Shown here: positions 44,987 to 57,500 of the stretch, piece after piece | Layout: the number at the start of each line of letters is the position of its first letter | How positions within the stretch are numbered: the stretch's first letter is position 1 | DNA from: Heterodera schachtii | Lineage: Eukaryota > Nematoda > Chromadorea > Rhabditida > Heteroderidae | Assembly (NCBI GenBank): GCA_023374025.1 | Contig: SIJG01000001.1 | Coordinates: 2,603,787-2,667,786 of the forward strand | Direction of reading: 5' to 3' | Length of the DNA: 64,000 bases | Position numbers and translations under genes: made by a program | Notes under the pieces: model-generated | Databases searched by the model: none | The model's input: only the letters and a program-made list of their open reading frames with translations | What the model was told of the DNA's origin: nothing

Positions 44987-47539
44987 TGTGTTGTAAGTTG
45001 GCAATTTGAGAAGGGAAACACAAAAAGTAATTTGGGCACAAAACGGCGAGAAAAGGCCGCGAATTAAATGGGAGGAACCTTAATGAGAAAGAGAGAGAGA
45101 GGAGCAGCTGAATTTTATTTCAAGTTTTTAAAAAGAAATTTAAAAAAGCCAATAATTAAACATTAAGAATTTGTTTTAAAATACGAAATGAATGCCATGA
45201 GAAAATGATGAAGCCGAAAAGCTGTCAATTTAAAAGGAAAGAATTGCACGCTTTTTTTATATTGGGGAAATAGCGGAAAATTGTCGCGCGAAATTGCAAA
45301 GGCGGATTTTGTAGTTGCTAATGGGCGCAAAAGGAAATCATATGTTAAAATGATTTGCTTAAAATGAAATCGAAGGAATTTATTTTAGGAAAAATAATCG
45401 GATTAATGAGACGAAAAAGTAAAATTAATAAAATGAAAGGGGAGGAAAAGCAATTTGAGGGGCAAAAGTCGAAGCAATTAACAGTTGGATTCCCCTTTGA
45501 AATGTTTTAACGGCAAATTAGGAGGAAAGACAGTATTAACATAATGTTGAATTTCCATTCAATTAAAAGGTGAGAGAATGAAAGTGTGTGCTGTGAAAGT
45601 GCGGGGGGGGGGGGGGCACCGCCTGCCACGGCACCACCGCCCCCCCCCCGCGGCCCATTGGCATTGGCCCTCCGGCACCTCTGTTTATGCCGTTTTGATT
45701 GCCTTGTTTATGTTTATTGTCCACCCTTAGGCACCAAAATTCATTTGAATTTATTGCCGCATCCTTCCCTTTCTCTCACTTTAGCCCTCTCTCTTTTCTT
45801 GGCCCATTTGGCTTTTCCCCGCTTTTTATGCCATCAAAATTGGCAACTTTGCCCGCATCCGTTGCTGCCTTTAATGGCCAACCAATTTGCATATTTCCGG
45901 GTTTAATGGCCAACAGAGTCAGTCGATGGACACCCAAAATTGCCCGGGGGAGGAGAAAAAGAATTGAAACTAACCGATTATTTTAAACACTTAAGAAATT
46001 TGAAACAAATTCCGCTTAAGAAATCGCGTTGGGAGGAGAGGGCCAAGCAGCAGAAAATGAGCAAATGCGAACCGACTTTTAATGAATCTATCGTGAGAAT
46101 GTGCAAGAAATATCACGCGATTTTCGGGAATGAATGTGCCAAATTAGCCAAATTTGGAATATTTTTAATTAACATTAAATATTTCTTTGGCATTTTTTAA
46201 TTTATTTGCCTTTTGAGTTTCGCATTTCTTTTTCTTATGGTACCTTAAACATTAAGGTTCATTTACAATAATATCTAATTATTAAAAGTTAATTTTCACT
46301 CAGTGCCAATTTCTTTTTTTGACAGCTGAAAAATTAAGTTAATGATAATTTACGGAAATTGGGACAGGTGGCGAGGGATAATTGGCACTTTTCAGTGTTT
46401 TCAATGCCAAGAAAATGAAATTTTAATGATTAATGAGAAAAGCCAAAAGACACATTTTAAATGTGATTAAATGAGAATGAACGAAAGAATTAAATTTAAT
46501 TAAAACGCTAAAAATTATGGGAATGACGACAGAAAAATATGAAAAAGTTAAGGGAAACTGACGAGACAAAGCAGCATTTAATAGCCAATTAGCACAAAAA
46601 TAGCATTTTGTGAAATGCGAGTGTTTTCTCTGAATTTGTTTCGCTTTTCATTATTTTTCGAAAAAGTCTTAGAAATTGCTTATCATTTCAGCGCAAATGA
46701 ATACACCTCGAGGGAATTGCTGGGCCCAATTTAAAGAAATGAAACAAATTTTAAATTGGCCCAAAGTTTGGCCTGGTATGAACTTCTAAACCGTTTAGCA
46801 CTAATTTCCTTTTATTAATCAAATTTTTCTCAATTCCCGCCCTTTACCCTTACAATTAGCACTTCCCCCTGCCCCCCCCCCCTTCTCCAAATTGGCCTTT
46901 CCCTCCTCCAAATTTCATTATTTTTTGTCGCGCACATTTATCGGCCAATTGTTCTTTTTGTTGGCTAGGAAACGTACCGCCCTGACAAAGTCTGGGCAAT
47001 TGGAAATTGACAATTGGAGAGAAAAGTCTGTGACAAACACTTTCCGCTTTGGAGATGCATTATTGGCACTTGGTTCTGCAACACAAAATGAAAAGAATAG
47101 GGAAAAAATATTTTATGGCAAAAATGAATAAATAAAATAAATAAAAACAGCAAATTGCAAATCACAGCCAACCAAAACATTTGATTTAAGAAGCTTTGCT
47201 GAAGCGATCTATCAGGTGGTAAGGTGCTTCTTCAAAAATTTCAAATTTGCGTGTCCCGCTGCGGGATTGGATTCAAAATTTTTTACGGGACGGGAACCCG
47301 AGGGATTAATCCCACAATTTCATAAAAATGCGGGATTGCGGACTGGGAAACCGCAAAATCTCACGCGGGACCCGTCAACGCTCCGGGCTCTTTTCGTTTT
47401 GTCCAAAAGGTGGCCACTTTTTTCGGGGCCAACTGAGTACGGGGAGTCAGATCCACGTGATCAGTCCCACCATTTAGAATAAACACAGAGTGAGGGAAGG
47501 ATTGGCAAAATGTGCCATTGGGCCTTTCTCTCCGTGGGT
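44987..47539. other. Intergenic between UBC-17-like and HIRA-like genes
   Basis: No gene is well supported. A plus-strand ORF at about 45955-46200 encodes a basic stretch (TDYFKHLRNLKQIPLKKSRW) that could be an orphan exon, but it has no ATG at its start and no partner. A poly-G then poly-C pair lies at 45602-45650. A word-repeat segment lies at 47235-47365. Confidence 0.45.
47235..47365. repeat. CGGGA/TCCCG word-repeat segment
   Basis: Short words CGGGAT, CGGGAC, GGGAACCCG and ATTAATCCC recur in both orientations over about 130 bp. It resembles the interior of the hAT-like elements at 400-640 and 52443-53130, but no terminal repeats are visible here. Probably a fragment. Confidence 0.4.
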
Positions 47540-50257
47540 TCAGTCGGCAAACAGCAAATTATCCATTGTCCGATCGGTCGCGTTTGGTGTCTCTCCGTCC
47601 GTCGTCGCCTTTCTTTCCCTGCCCTTTGCCGTCTCCGTGCCCCTCCCGCCTTTGGTGCCGAATAATCCCTCAAAGTCGAAGACGCCGCCCTCCCCCCTTT
47701 TGGCGAGCAGCGGACGCAAATCGGCGACAATCGTTGACAGCGGAAATTCGTCGTGCGTTTGTGACAGCGAGCGGAGTTCGGCCAGAAATTCGACGAGTTT
47801 GGCACGTTTCTCTGTAATTTGTTGGAGTAATTGTTGCATTTTCACAAAAACATTTATTGTAATTAATTGTCTTCACTAATTATACCCCGAGAAAGTAACA
47901 ATTGCGCATAAACGACAGTCAAAAGGCGAAACTCTTCCCACGAGGTCAATTCGCGCGTCTGTCAGGCAAAAATTGATGGAAAACGAATTTGTGATTGATC
48001 GACAATTGGTCAACTGACCATTCTCAACAACATTTCCATTTCGCTTTCTTCTTTGGCCTCTGCCATTTCCGCCCTTTGCTGGGAAAACGAATTGGACGAC
48101 GACGCTTTTTCAATCCTAAAAAAGTGAAATCCCCGTTTTTTAAAATGCAAAATGTGAGGCATTTTCTGCACTTGGAAGCCCCCAAAAGTGCGGCGATAAG
48201 TCCGTCGGGCAAAACTTTGGCGATCGATTGCATTGAACAAAGTTTGGAGGCGACGAAGTCGCGACCGATCGGCAGGGAAAGCCTTTGGGGAAAGAGAGGG
48301 ACGGATAAAGCGGCAGAGGGAAGGAAAAGCGGATGAGCACTGACCACGACTGAAGGGACGAGGAGAAGGCGAAGGCGTCGCCGTTGCTCAGCACAATGAC
48401 GGGCAATCCCTTGGCACTGACAAAAGTGTGCACAATTCGGGGGATATCTGAAGCAAACGAAGGAGTGAAGCGGACAAATTACGGAAACGCACCCGAGGAA
48501 AAGCCGAAAAGGGAGCGAATTGAAGTGCGAAAAAGAGACTGGGACAGTTGCAAATCCCTGAAAAGGAATGGATAAAGAGGAAAGCGACACTTTAGGGGCA
48601 CCAAAGCTGTGCCGTGGCATCTGTGCCAATTGCGAGGCAAAAGTGGTCGCGGAGTTCGAGCAGTGACAGCACCGCGGGGGTCAGCAGGGAGCAGGAGACA
48701 CGGCCGGACTGGGAGAGGAGGACGACGAGCGAACTGTCCTCGAGGCACAAAACGGTCCAAACGCTGCACAAAAAAGGGGGGGGGGGAGTAATTTAATGGG
48801 AAATTACGGAGGAAATTAATTTAAAATAATGAAAATGAATGCACCAATTAAGGACAGGAGATATTTTCATCCGTTAGAAGCTTTTAAAAAATAAAATCAT
48901 TTTTTAAATTTAAGAGAAATTAATATATTTTCTGGATTTTCTCGTAATCAAAAACTAAATTCAAATTTTTTCACTGACCGATTCGAGCGGATCAGCAGCA
49001 CGGGACTGGGCACAATGTGCTGCCATTTGGTGTCCCGGCCGAACTTTGCCACGACTCGCGCCCCTTTCAGCGTCCGTTTGTTACTCAACGAATTTTGCAC
49101 AACAATTCGGTCAATTTGTGCTGATGGTCCCTGGGGAAATTGAACAGTGAAATAATTTTATGAAATTTACAAACGGATTTTGGCCCAAAATGGCGCATTT
49201 TGACCATTTTTAAAAAAATTAAGGTCCGTTAAATGCCAACCAATTTGAGTCGAAATTCCAACTCTTTTTGCGCTTGTGGGGCCGGCAATTCCAACCCTTT
49301 GGTGGCATTCTGTTGCAAATGGCACATTTGGGGCACGGGTCGCAGTTCGGCACCACTCTCCAAATTCAGCTCGGGCAACGGCTGATGCTCTTCGCCATTC
49401 TTAAAAAGTAATTTGCATTAATAATTTTTGATTCGTTTTTGCATTAATTTGCAATTTGTCGCCATTTTTCATGCAAAATGCCTTTGTCCCACTCATTTGG
49501 CCCTTTTTCCATGGCGGAGCCCAATGGCACTCGTGGGGAGAGTACGTAGCTCGCGTACCACCCCCTGGGACCGTCTTTCGTTATGGGTAGGCCCCCGACT
49601 GTCCAATGCCTTCTCCGATTATTTTGTCGATGGCACCGGCCCCTTTTCCCTCCCCCCCCCCGCGCCCTTTCCCACCGCTGCGGCGGTCGCACTTCCGTTG
49701 AGTGAGCAGTTGCCCTCCTCCAAGCTGAGCTGCGAGTGGTTGTTGTTGTTGTTCATCAGTAGTGCCGTTTCGCCCTCGTTCTCGCCCGTCGTTGTGCCAT
49801 TGGTCGCCCATTTCGAAGAATGTCCGTTTTGTTCCTCCCCAATTTCGCGTTCGGTTCGTCGTTCGTCCGACCGACGACGACAAATGGGCGACAGAACGCG
49901 ACGGATTGGCGAGAATTGAGCATTCGTTGGTGGCGGGACGGAGGAGGAGGAGGGAATGGTGGGGTCAACTGAAGAAAGTGCCAATGGCGGAGGGGCAGCA
50001 CTGGCGGAATTGGCGGCATTTCTAAAGGGAATTAAAATGGACTAATTGTAAGACGACTAATTTAACACTTTTTTTTGAATCGAAAGGAAATCAGAACAAA
50101 GAAAACGAAAGGCATTCGGAAAATGCTTCTTCTTTAATCGAATTTGTCACCTTATTGTGTCTGATGGTGTCAGTGACGCCGACTGATTGAAAGAACCGAG
50201 AAAAATTGTTTGAATTTTGCGTTTCTTCGGCTTGACAACTCCAAAAAGTTCTGACAT
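47540..50257 (-). CDS. HIRA-like histone chaperone, C-terminal half only
   Basis: Eleven exons: 50257-50151, 50021-about 49676, 49399-49241, 49130-48979, 48763-48602, 48557-48493, 48447-48345, 48282-48172, 48115-48019, 47958-47886, 47811-47540 (548 residues). From about residue 205 it follows the HIRA C-terminal domain: ARVVAKFG, SVWTVLCLEDSSLVVL-like strands, IGTDATAQLWDL, then the characteristic GLPVIVLSNGDAFAFSSSL and a final helical TSWEEFRLLTVVYAQLL. HIRA deposits histone H3.3 outside replication. The short basic KKRKIQTIFLG near the N-terminus could be a B-domain-like ASF1-binding motif. The WD40 propeller that makes up the N-terminal half of full HIRA is absent, and the gene upstream is an unrelated transporter. 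The donor of exon 2 could also be at 49637. A TTTTTCAAG six bases before the ATG suggests trans-splicing. Confidence 0.82.
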
Positions 50258-50519
50258 TTTTTGCTTGAAAAATCACATAACACAATTTTTTGGTGTGATG
50301 TACAAAAAAAGAATAAATACCTAAAAACCAAAAACAGAAAAGTAAGTCAAAAGTCCTAAAATTCATATAATAATGCAATTGTTGTAAATACAATTTGATT
50401 AGAACCCATTACATCAAATGTTATTTATTGTACAGAGTGTTATAGAATCAGAATTTTAATTTACAAATCAAAAAATAATTAAAAAATAAACAATTTGTGA
50501 AGTGTCCTCTTTTTTGTCA

Positions 50520-52290
50520 TTAATCTTGTTTTCTGTGTTGAATTTTGTGCCAACACTGCGCAAATCCGACGTAAAATGCAAATGAGCCGACCATCACAAA
50601 AAGGGAGGCAAATGCATGGGACAACCCGAAATCATTGTCGAAGATGAGGACGGAAAAAAGAATGTTCAAGAATTTGCGGAGTGCCAAAGTCATCGAAACT
50701 TGCAGAGAAGTCGTCTCGGCGGCCAGCCGATAAACGGAACGGACACAAAACAATCTAAAATTATAAAATATTACAAATAAAATTTAAAAATGGATTGAAC
50801 AAACTGCAAGAAAAGGGTGGCAGAGAGCGAGAGAAAGGAGAGAACGTAGGGAAAGGTTGACGAAGTGTCGGAATAAACGGAAAAGTCCGACCGAATTTCA
50901 CCGGCGACAAACGCAAAGAGTGGCAGAGAGAGAAAGTGCTAAATGCAAAGCCAAATTGGTTAGTTAAATGGCCGGAATTTGTCCATTTTCGAGGTAATCC
51001 GGCAAATGGTAAACAAATGGTAAAAAGCGGACAAAAATTACCACAAAAAACATCATTTCCTCGGGATGCTTTCCGTAGCGCAAAAACACTTTCTCCTGCA
51101 CAATTCCCAAATAGGCCGAAGCAAAGGAAGAACAGCTGAGGAAGAAAACACCTAAAAAGCAAAAAGGGGGGATTAAATAACGAATTTAAAAACCATACGA
51201 AATTTATTTTGAGTAAAGAAACGAATGAATGAAAAATGAATGTGTTTGCCCTTTTTGGTAATACTGTGCTTTGTCCCCCCCCCCCTTTTTCGAAAAAATT
51301 TTTCGCGTCTAGAGAATGGAATTTTTAGTCAGGACCGAGATTAATAAAATGGATCCGAACCGGTTCAGATTGACCGATTTGGATGTCTTTTTCGAAACTA
51401 CCCGGGTCATGCATATTCAAGGCCGGGAAACCCTGGCAGGACTCTCCTCCCGTCCGGTCTCGTTTAGCATCCAAGCAGGACAAACCAAGCGCAAAGCGGA
51501 CAATGTGTCCCTGCTGTTGCTGATGTCCGTCCAAAAATTGGTCGTCACTCTTTAGTCCATTCCCTGCAGCGCCTTCGCCCGTGGCACTTTTGCGGCTGAA
51601 CAGCGTAAAAAGCGCAATGCCAACGCTAACCAACAAAACGGAGAAAAGTCGGGCGGGGGAAAAGATGCGATTTTGCAACAGCCAACTGAGCAGAACATTT
51701 GCGAGAAGAGTGCTCTGAACATCATTGGGAAGAAGCATTTAAAAGAGGACGAATAAATGGGTAATTGGCGAAAAGAAAGGGCAAACCGATCGAAAAACGA
51801 TGATCAGAGGGAAGGGCAGGCCGAAGCCGAGCACGCGGTTGTTCAGCAAACTGACCACGAAGAAAATGCCAACAATTTGAAGATAGGCACTGAAAAACAC
51901 TAACAATACATCTCAGATTTGTCAAATACTAGAGACCCCACACTCTTTTGGATTGTTCAAATTTAGATAAACACGTCGATTTCCATTCCACATTTAATTA
52001 TTTATTTCCTATGGGTTTCTCACCACAAGGGAATCCTTCTCCTCCGAAGGAATTCGGGATGTTCAGCCAAAGTCACGAGGGCCATGAACACAAAAGAAGC
52101 GAATGAAAACAACGAAAAGGAAGAGCCAATGCTAAAAAAGGAATTAAAAATCGAAATGTCGAGAATATGAATATTGTTCGAAATCTCAGCGATTAATTGT
52201 CGACCCCCTGACACACACTTGTTTGCTGTGCATTTCGACACCGATTGTGCTGCAGGAACAGCTCGTCAACGTCCAAAGGATGGACGACAT
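50520..52290 (-). CDS. SLC35B4-like Golgi nucleotide-sugar transporter
   Basis: Seven exons: 52290-52217, 52131-52024, 51889-51787, 51714-51486, 51151-51045, 50938-50805, 50754-50520. All phases agree and give 329 residues, close to the roughly 330 usual for the family. It is a chain of hydrophobic helices. Family landmarks are SLLNNRVLGFGLPFPLIIVF (helix 3-4 region), ARLFSVLLVSVGIALFTLFS, the GIVQEKVFLRYGKHPEE loop, and the C-terminal AAETTSLQVSMTLALRKF with the conserved TLRKF-like ending of helix 9. SLC35B4 members exchange UDP-xylose and UDP-N-acetylglucosamine across Golgi/ER membranes; substrate here is inferred. The stop is 262 bp upstream of the HIRA ATG on the same strand. Exon 1 has two candidate donors two bases apart; only 52217 keeps frame. 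Confidence 0.9.
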
Positions 52291-52442
52291 TGGAATTGGG
52301 CGTTAATGCGCGAGTACGGCTGATCAAAAACAATACAAAAAAGGCATAAATTTTGAATTAGCGCGAAAAAAATTACGCCAAATAACTTATGGCGTTTTTG
52401 CGGCGTTATTTCAAAAAATATACTGATAAATGCCGTTTTTGC

Positions 52443-53130
52443 TAGAGACCGGAATACTCAAAAGTGCCGGACCGGACCGGACTAGTATTTTCAAAAATGA
52501 CCGGATTCCGGATCCGGTCTCTCATAATCCGGTCAATCCCTATTTTTCAAATTGCCGGATCCGGAACCGGATTGGTAAAAATTTAAATTTCGATTAAAAA
52601 AAAAAAATTTATTTTAAAGTTTTTTATTTTTGAAAACCTATGTTTAATTGAAAAAAAATAATGTTTTTTTGCGGCGCCCTTATTACAAAAAAAAACTTTG
52701 GGAATGGGGCCGGCGATGCCGATAGGCGCCGCCGGGAAAATTTTTGAAAATTTGAGGCGATTTGTTAACAGATTTTCACCAAAAATGACCTTTTTTTTTG
52801 CTTTTTAGGGCCAATCTTTTAAAAAGAAACAAATTTTGGAGGCCCGGCAGTGCCGACAGGCTCCGCCAGCGGAAAATTTTGAAATTTTGACCATTTAAAG
52901 TTAAAGACATTATGCCAAAAAGATATTTTTCAAAGAAAAATGAACAAAAGTGAAGGACTCCGGGTTGAGATCGAGCCGGACCGGATCCGGTCATGAATTC
53001 GCCGGACCGGACCGGATTAATCCGGTCAATCTATGTAATCCGGTCAATCTCTATTTTTCCAAAAAATCGCCGGACCGGATTGCCGGATCCAGAAAAATCC
53101 GGTACCGGATCCGGTCCGGTCCGTTCTCTA
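52443..53130. mobile_element. hAT-type non-autonomous transposon with perfect TSD
   Basis: A 688-bp element flanked by perfect 8-bp direct repeats GTTTTTGC at 52435-52442 and 53131-53138. Ends are TAGAGACCGGA and TCCGTTCTCTA, inverted with one mismatch. The interior carries arrays of CCGGACCGG, CCGGATCCGG and GCCGGCGATGCCGA-like words near both ends. TAGAG-type termini with an 8-bp TSD are typical of the hAT superfamily. It has no ORF for a transposase. It sits upstream of the SLC35B4 gene. Confidence 0.88.
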
Positions 53131-53138
53131 GTTTTTGC

Positions 53139-54513
53139 ATTATTTATTTTGATCTGCCATAATTCGCTTCATTTCCAACTAAACTGAACGAATTTAGTAT
53201 CCAAAAAAAGATTTTGAAGGGAGATCTCCAAAGTGAGAAAAACTACTAAAAAAAGAAACGGAGATAGTATTTGGCTTTTCTCTGTACAGTGAAATGTACC
53301 CATAATATCGTTTTAATGTAACGGTTAACTTAAAATTAGTGTACAGTGACGACGAATTATTGGGATTTTCAGTTTATTTATTATGTATGGACATAAACAT
53401 TTGCTGTACAAAACAGAAAATTTGAAACCAAAAAAATAAAATAAAAACAAAACGAACGAAACAAATAAATGACGACATGGAAAGCATTTTGTACAATATC
53501 CTTGCGAAAATTTGTTATTTATTATATTACACGCGGACAATAGAAATCATTCATTTTTGAAAATGAAACATTCGTTTTTAATTGTTAATTTAACGAACAA
53601 AAATATAAATAAATATTTTATGTACAAGTCACGTGGAATTTATTAATTGCCTTTAAACATATTTGAAATATGTTCAGATGAAAGGGAGCGAGAGGAGCAC
53701 TTCCATTGTATGTATAGAACAACAACCAACAAATAAATTATCAAATAAATGTATGTATAATTTGATTTAAAATGATAACATGTTAAACAAATTTTAACAG
53801 AGTCAATAGAAATCGATAGAAAAACATCTGTGATTTGAGCAGCGGTAAAACAATCAGCAGAACAAATGGAAGACGGTATTTTGTGAAGGGCAGCAATGAG
53901 AAAAAGATGGTGATGGCCGGTTGATTTGTGTGATTATTGGCGGGGGGGGGGGGGGATTCCGAGAGGGCGGAAGGGGTAAATGGATATATTTACAGAAATG
54001 GGAAAAGTCACAAATATGCAGCATAAACAAGGCACTTAGCATCTCGCTCTCTCTGTTTTTTGTCCACGGTTAATTGCTCGAAGTTAGGATGCCCGGGGAG
54101 TAAACGGCGGCGATGTTTCGGATCAGAAGGAGGTCGGAACAATCGCAGTCGAGAACAGCCGAGACACGTTCCAGGGGAAGCGTAGAACAGTGGCCATCTG
54201 CTGAGGGGGCGAACGAAACTCAGAACCAAACAAAAACCTCCCAACCTCAAAACTACGCAAAATTTCTTAAGAATCAATTTGAAACGAATGAAAACGATGA
54301 GAAAAACGCAAAATTAAGGGCGCACTGAATGTTTTTAATGTAAAAAATTCGGACTGAAGGGTCCTTTTTCAACAGGGACTCAGTTACCAATAGTCGAAAG
54401 GAAGGAAAAACTTTAAAAGCAACTTTATTTTTCGCCGTTTTCAATCGTTTTAAATCCCTCCTTAAAAATGGGTTTGGCTTGGGAGCTCACGTTACTATTT
54501 CTCATTAATTTTC
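53139..54513. other. AT-rich intergenic
   Basis: I see no gene here. A poly-G run lies at 53941-53955. The part next to 54514 should contain the FNIP 3' UTR. Confidence 0.55.
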
Positions 54514-57500
54514 TTAAACAATCCCAGCAAAAGTGTTAGTGCCTGATGAGAGCAGATTGACCAGGACGTTTGACTTGGCCAGCAAAGAACCGAGTCGATC
54601 CTCGAGAAAGGACAACAAAAAGTCGGACGCACAATGGTGGCTAAAAATGAACAGATAAAGAGCAAATTGTGGCCAAATGCGACTCAATGACCTGAAAAGC
54701 TCAGCAAACTCTTCAAACATTGCGGCGATCGCTTCGGACGGACTGTCAAATTTTATTTCGTCCACGACACAATTCTCCGCCATGATAAGCTGCAAATTAT
54801 TATTTTTCCTTATCCGATATGTACCCCACCCCTTGTCCAACTCATTTTTACCTTTACCACAAAATTTTGGGTGTCAATCAAAACGACGACGGTACTCCTT
54901 TTGTCGTCCCCCTCCTCCTGGTGCTCGTGGTGCTTCATCAGAAGGGATTTTGCCGTTGTTGAGTTTGCCGACGAGCCGAACGACTGATGGTGGAGACGGT
55001 GAGCAGAAGGAAAGGCGGCGGTGGAATTGCCGCTGCCGTTGCTGATCCGTTGGTGCAGAGGCAAATCGACGGCTTAAATGGAAAAACGGAGAGAAAATGA
55101 ACGAGGCGAACAATGACGAGAAAAAAGAAGGCAAAAAACCCAAAAAAAAAAAAAATGAATTTTTGGAATATTTTAATGATTTCTGAGAATATTTCTCACA
55201 ACGCGCGAGTTTCTCCTCACTGGCGATTGTCGGCGGCGGAGAATTGTCAGTGTCCAAAGCGCCGCCTGCGACAACCGAAGACGACAGCGTTTGGGAGGCG
55301 CTGGGCGACAGTGACAAAAGCATTTGACTGTTGGCGCACGGCTCGCCCATCGGATGGCGCACATCCTCGTAAATGGCGGACAAAAGGTCGTCAAGAGGGG
55401 TTTTGGAGGTGTCAAAGCCTAAGCATTTGACAGAATAAAATGAAAATTAAAGACGAAAAATGAAAGGAATAATAATTATCTACGGAAGGACAGTCCCATT
55501 GAAATGCAAAGTTAATAAAAATTTAAGTTTTTAAAAATTTGTCAGAAGAACCTGAGAGCACAAAATGTGGCGAATAAGTGCGACAAATGCCGGCAAAAAG
55601 TGAGCGGCCAAAATCGTACAACGGCTGCTGTTCAGAGAACAACAAATGATTGTCCATCATTATTTCTGCAAATTAAATTAAATTTTCAAAAATCCAAATA
55701 AAGATAATTAATGGGCTTAAAATATACTTTCTCGGCGACTTTCAACTGACGAACAGCGGACAAAATAGGAGAGCACGTTGAGCATGGTGGCCACAAGACG
55801 ACGGTTTTGCCCGACAACGACAATTTTGACAAATTTGGGCTCATCGTTGGCAATGCCAATGCCCGAATGGAGCTCAAGCCACTGAGCCACCGCCGGATTG
55901 TACGGCATTTGTCTGGGGTCAATGGAACTCTAAAGAGCAAACAGCTAATTAATTACAATAATTACATTGTATTCAAAAATACTATGAAATTTTCAATAAA
56001 CCGACCGCGCCGAACAGCAGGGGCCGATAAGAGTTGCCGGAACATTTGTCCGGGGGTGCCACACTTGCAATCCACGCGAGTTGGTTCATGAGGACGGCCG
56101 AAATAGCGGTGGAAAACAGACTGAAAATTTGTTTGAGTTTTTATATTTTGCCATCATCCGCCAACGCTGTCCAAATGGCATCGTTTTGTTGCCCGCCCGC
56201 CCCCACTCACAATTTGGTCTCTTTGGTGTTCAAAAGTCGGATGAGACGTGACAAATTTGAACAGAAATCGGCCGCAATTGGTCCCTTCATGTCCAAGTCG
56301 GCAGAGACCAAACTGAGCCAAACCGGGGAACGGAGGCGAGGCGAATTGCAAAGCAAACAAAGCGAAACGCAAAGTGAGGACCAACCCTAAAAATAAAACA
56401 GACATTAGCCACAAATAGAAGGAAGGAAAACACCACTCAAACCTCGTAGATCAGCTGGAAAAACTGCGCTCTGTCCTGGACCGCTTTGTGAATTTGGAGG
56501 ATCAATCGGTCGAGTTCGCGTTCAATTTGCAAAATGTGAAGGAAAATGAAGGAACGGAATTCGCCTAAAGCGAGTCAAAAATGTAAAAATGGCAGCAATC
56601 GATGAACAAACTTGGCAAAATAAGTGCGAATCCGTACTGCTTCCACTCGGCGGATGAGTCGCCCAACGCACAAGCATCGGCAATGGAGGAACAACTGCTC
56701 AGCCGACTGCGATTGCTCAGACGCAACGAAACCGCTAGAAAATTAAGGCCAATTGGAAAGGCAGCCAATTGAGGACCAAAAAGTAGTCAATTTGTACCCA
56801 TTTTTGTGGTTAATTCGAAACTGTTTCAAGGGCTAAGTTCTCTTTCGGATGACTGTCAGTGATTGGATGTCCCCCCGCCCCTTCGGATTACAAACCGTCG
56901 TCCAGGCCGAGCTGTGACAGTTGGCGTCGTCGAGTGCGCGACAATCGGTTGGGAGAGAAGGCGCGCAACTCCTCCATTTCCATGATGTCCTCCACGTCGT
57001 TGGTCTCTAATTGCAGCGACGAATTCCGCACGCGGTTGAACCGCTCCGGCGGCTCACTGCTGGTGGCGGAATTGCGCGAGAAACTCAGGGGAAAGCGGGC
57101 GCACGAATGGTGGGAAAATTGTTGCTGTTGCTGGTGGCTGACAATGAGAGGATGGTCCAATTCACGATGACGATCCTAAAGGAAAGGATCTTGAGTTTGA
57201 TAAATTTCCAAAACTCCCGAAACATTTGCTTAAAAATCAAAATTTGTCTCGACCTGAATGCCCTCCAGGGAACGAATGGTCGAATAGTTGGATTGGTTGT
57301 CCGAGTCGGAGCTCAGACTGCCAACGGTGCATTTGTAAATGTCACTGACAATGAGAGGGACAAAAGCGTAATGAAATGAATGCATTTTTAAGGATCACTT
57401 TGATTTGAACGGATTGGTCGTCGTCGCGTTCACATAATATTTGGTCAGTCGAGGAACGGAAAAAATGCGCGAAACCATCACACAATTAATGTCACTGGGA

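Noticed and set aside
51316..51486. Continuation of SLC35B4 exon 4 as coding to about 51325
   Set aside because: The family alignment needs the donor at 51486 so that the next exon (51151-51045) follows in phase; the read-through adds non-conserved sequence.
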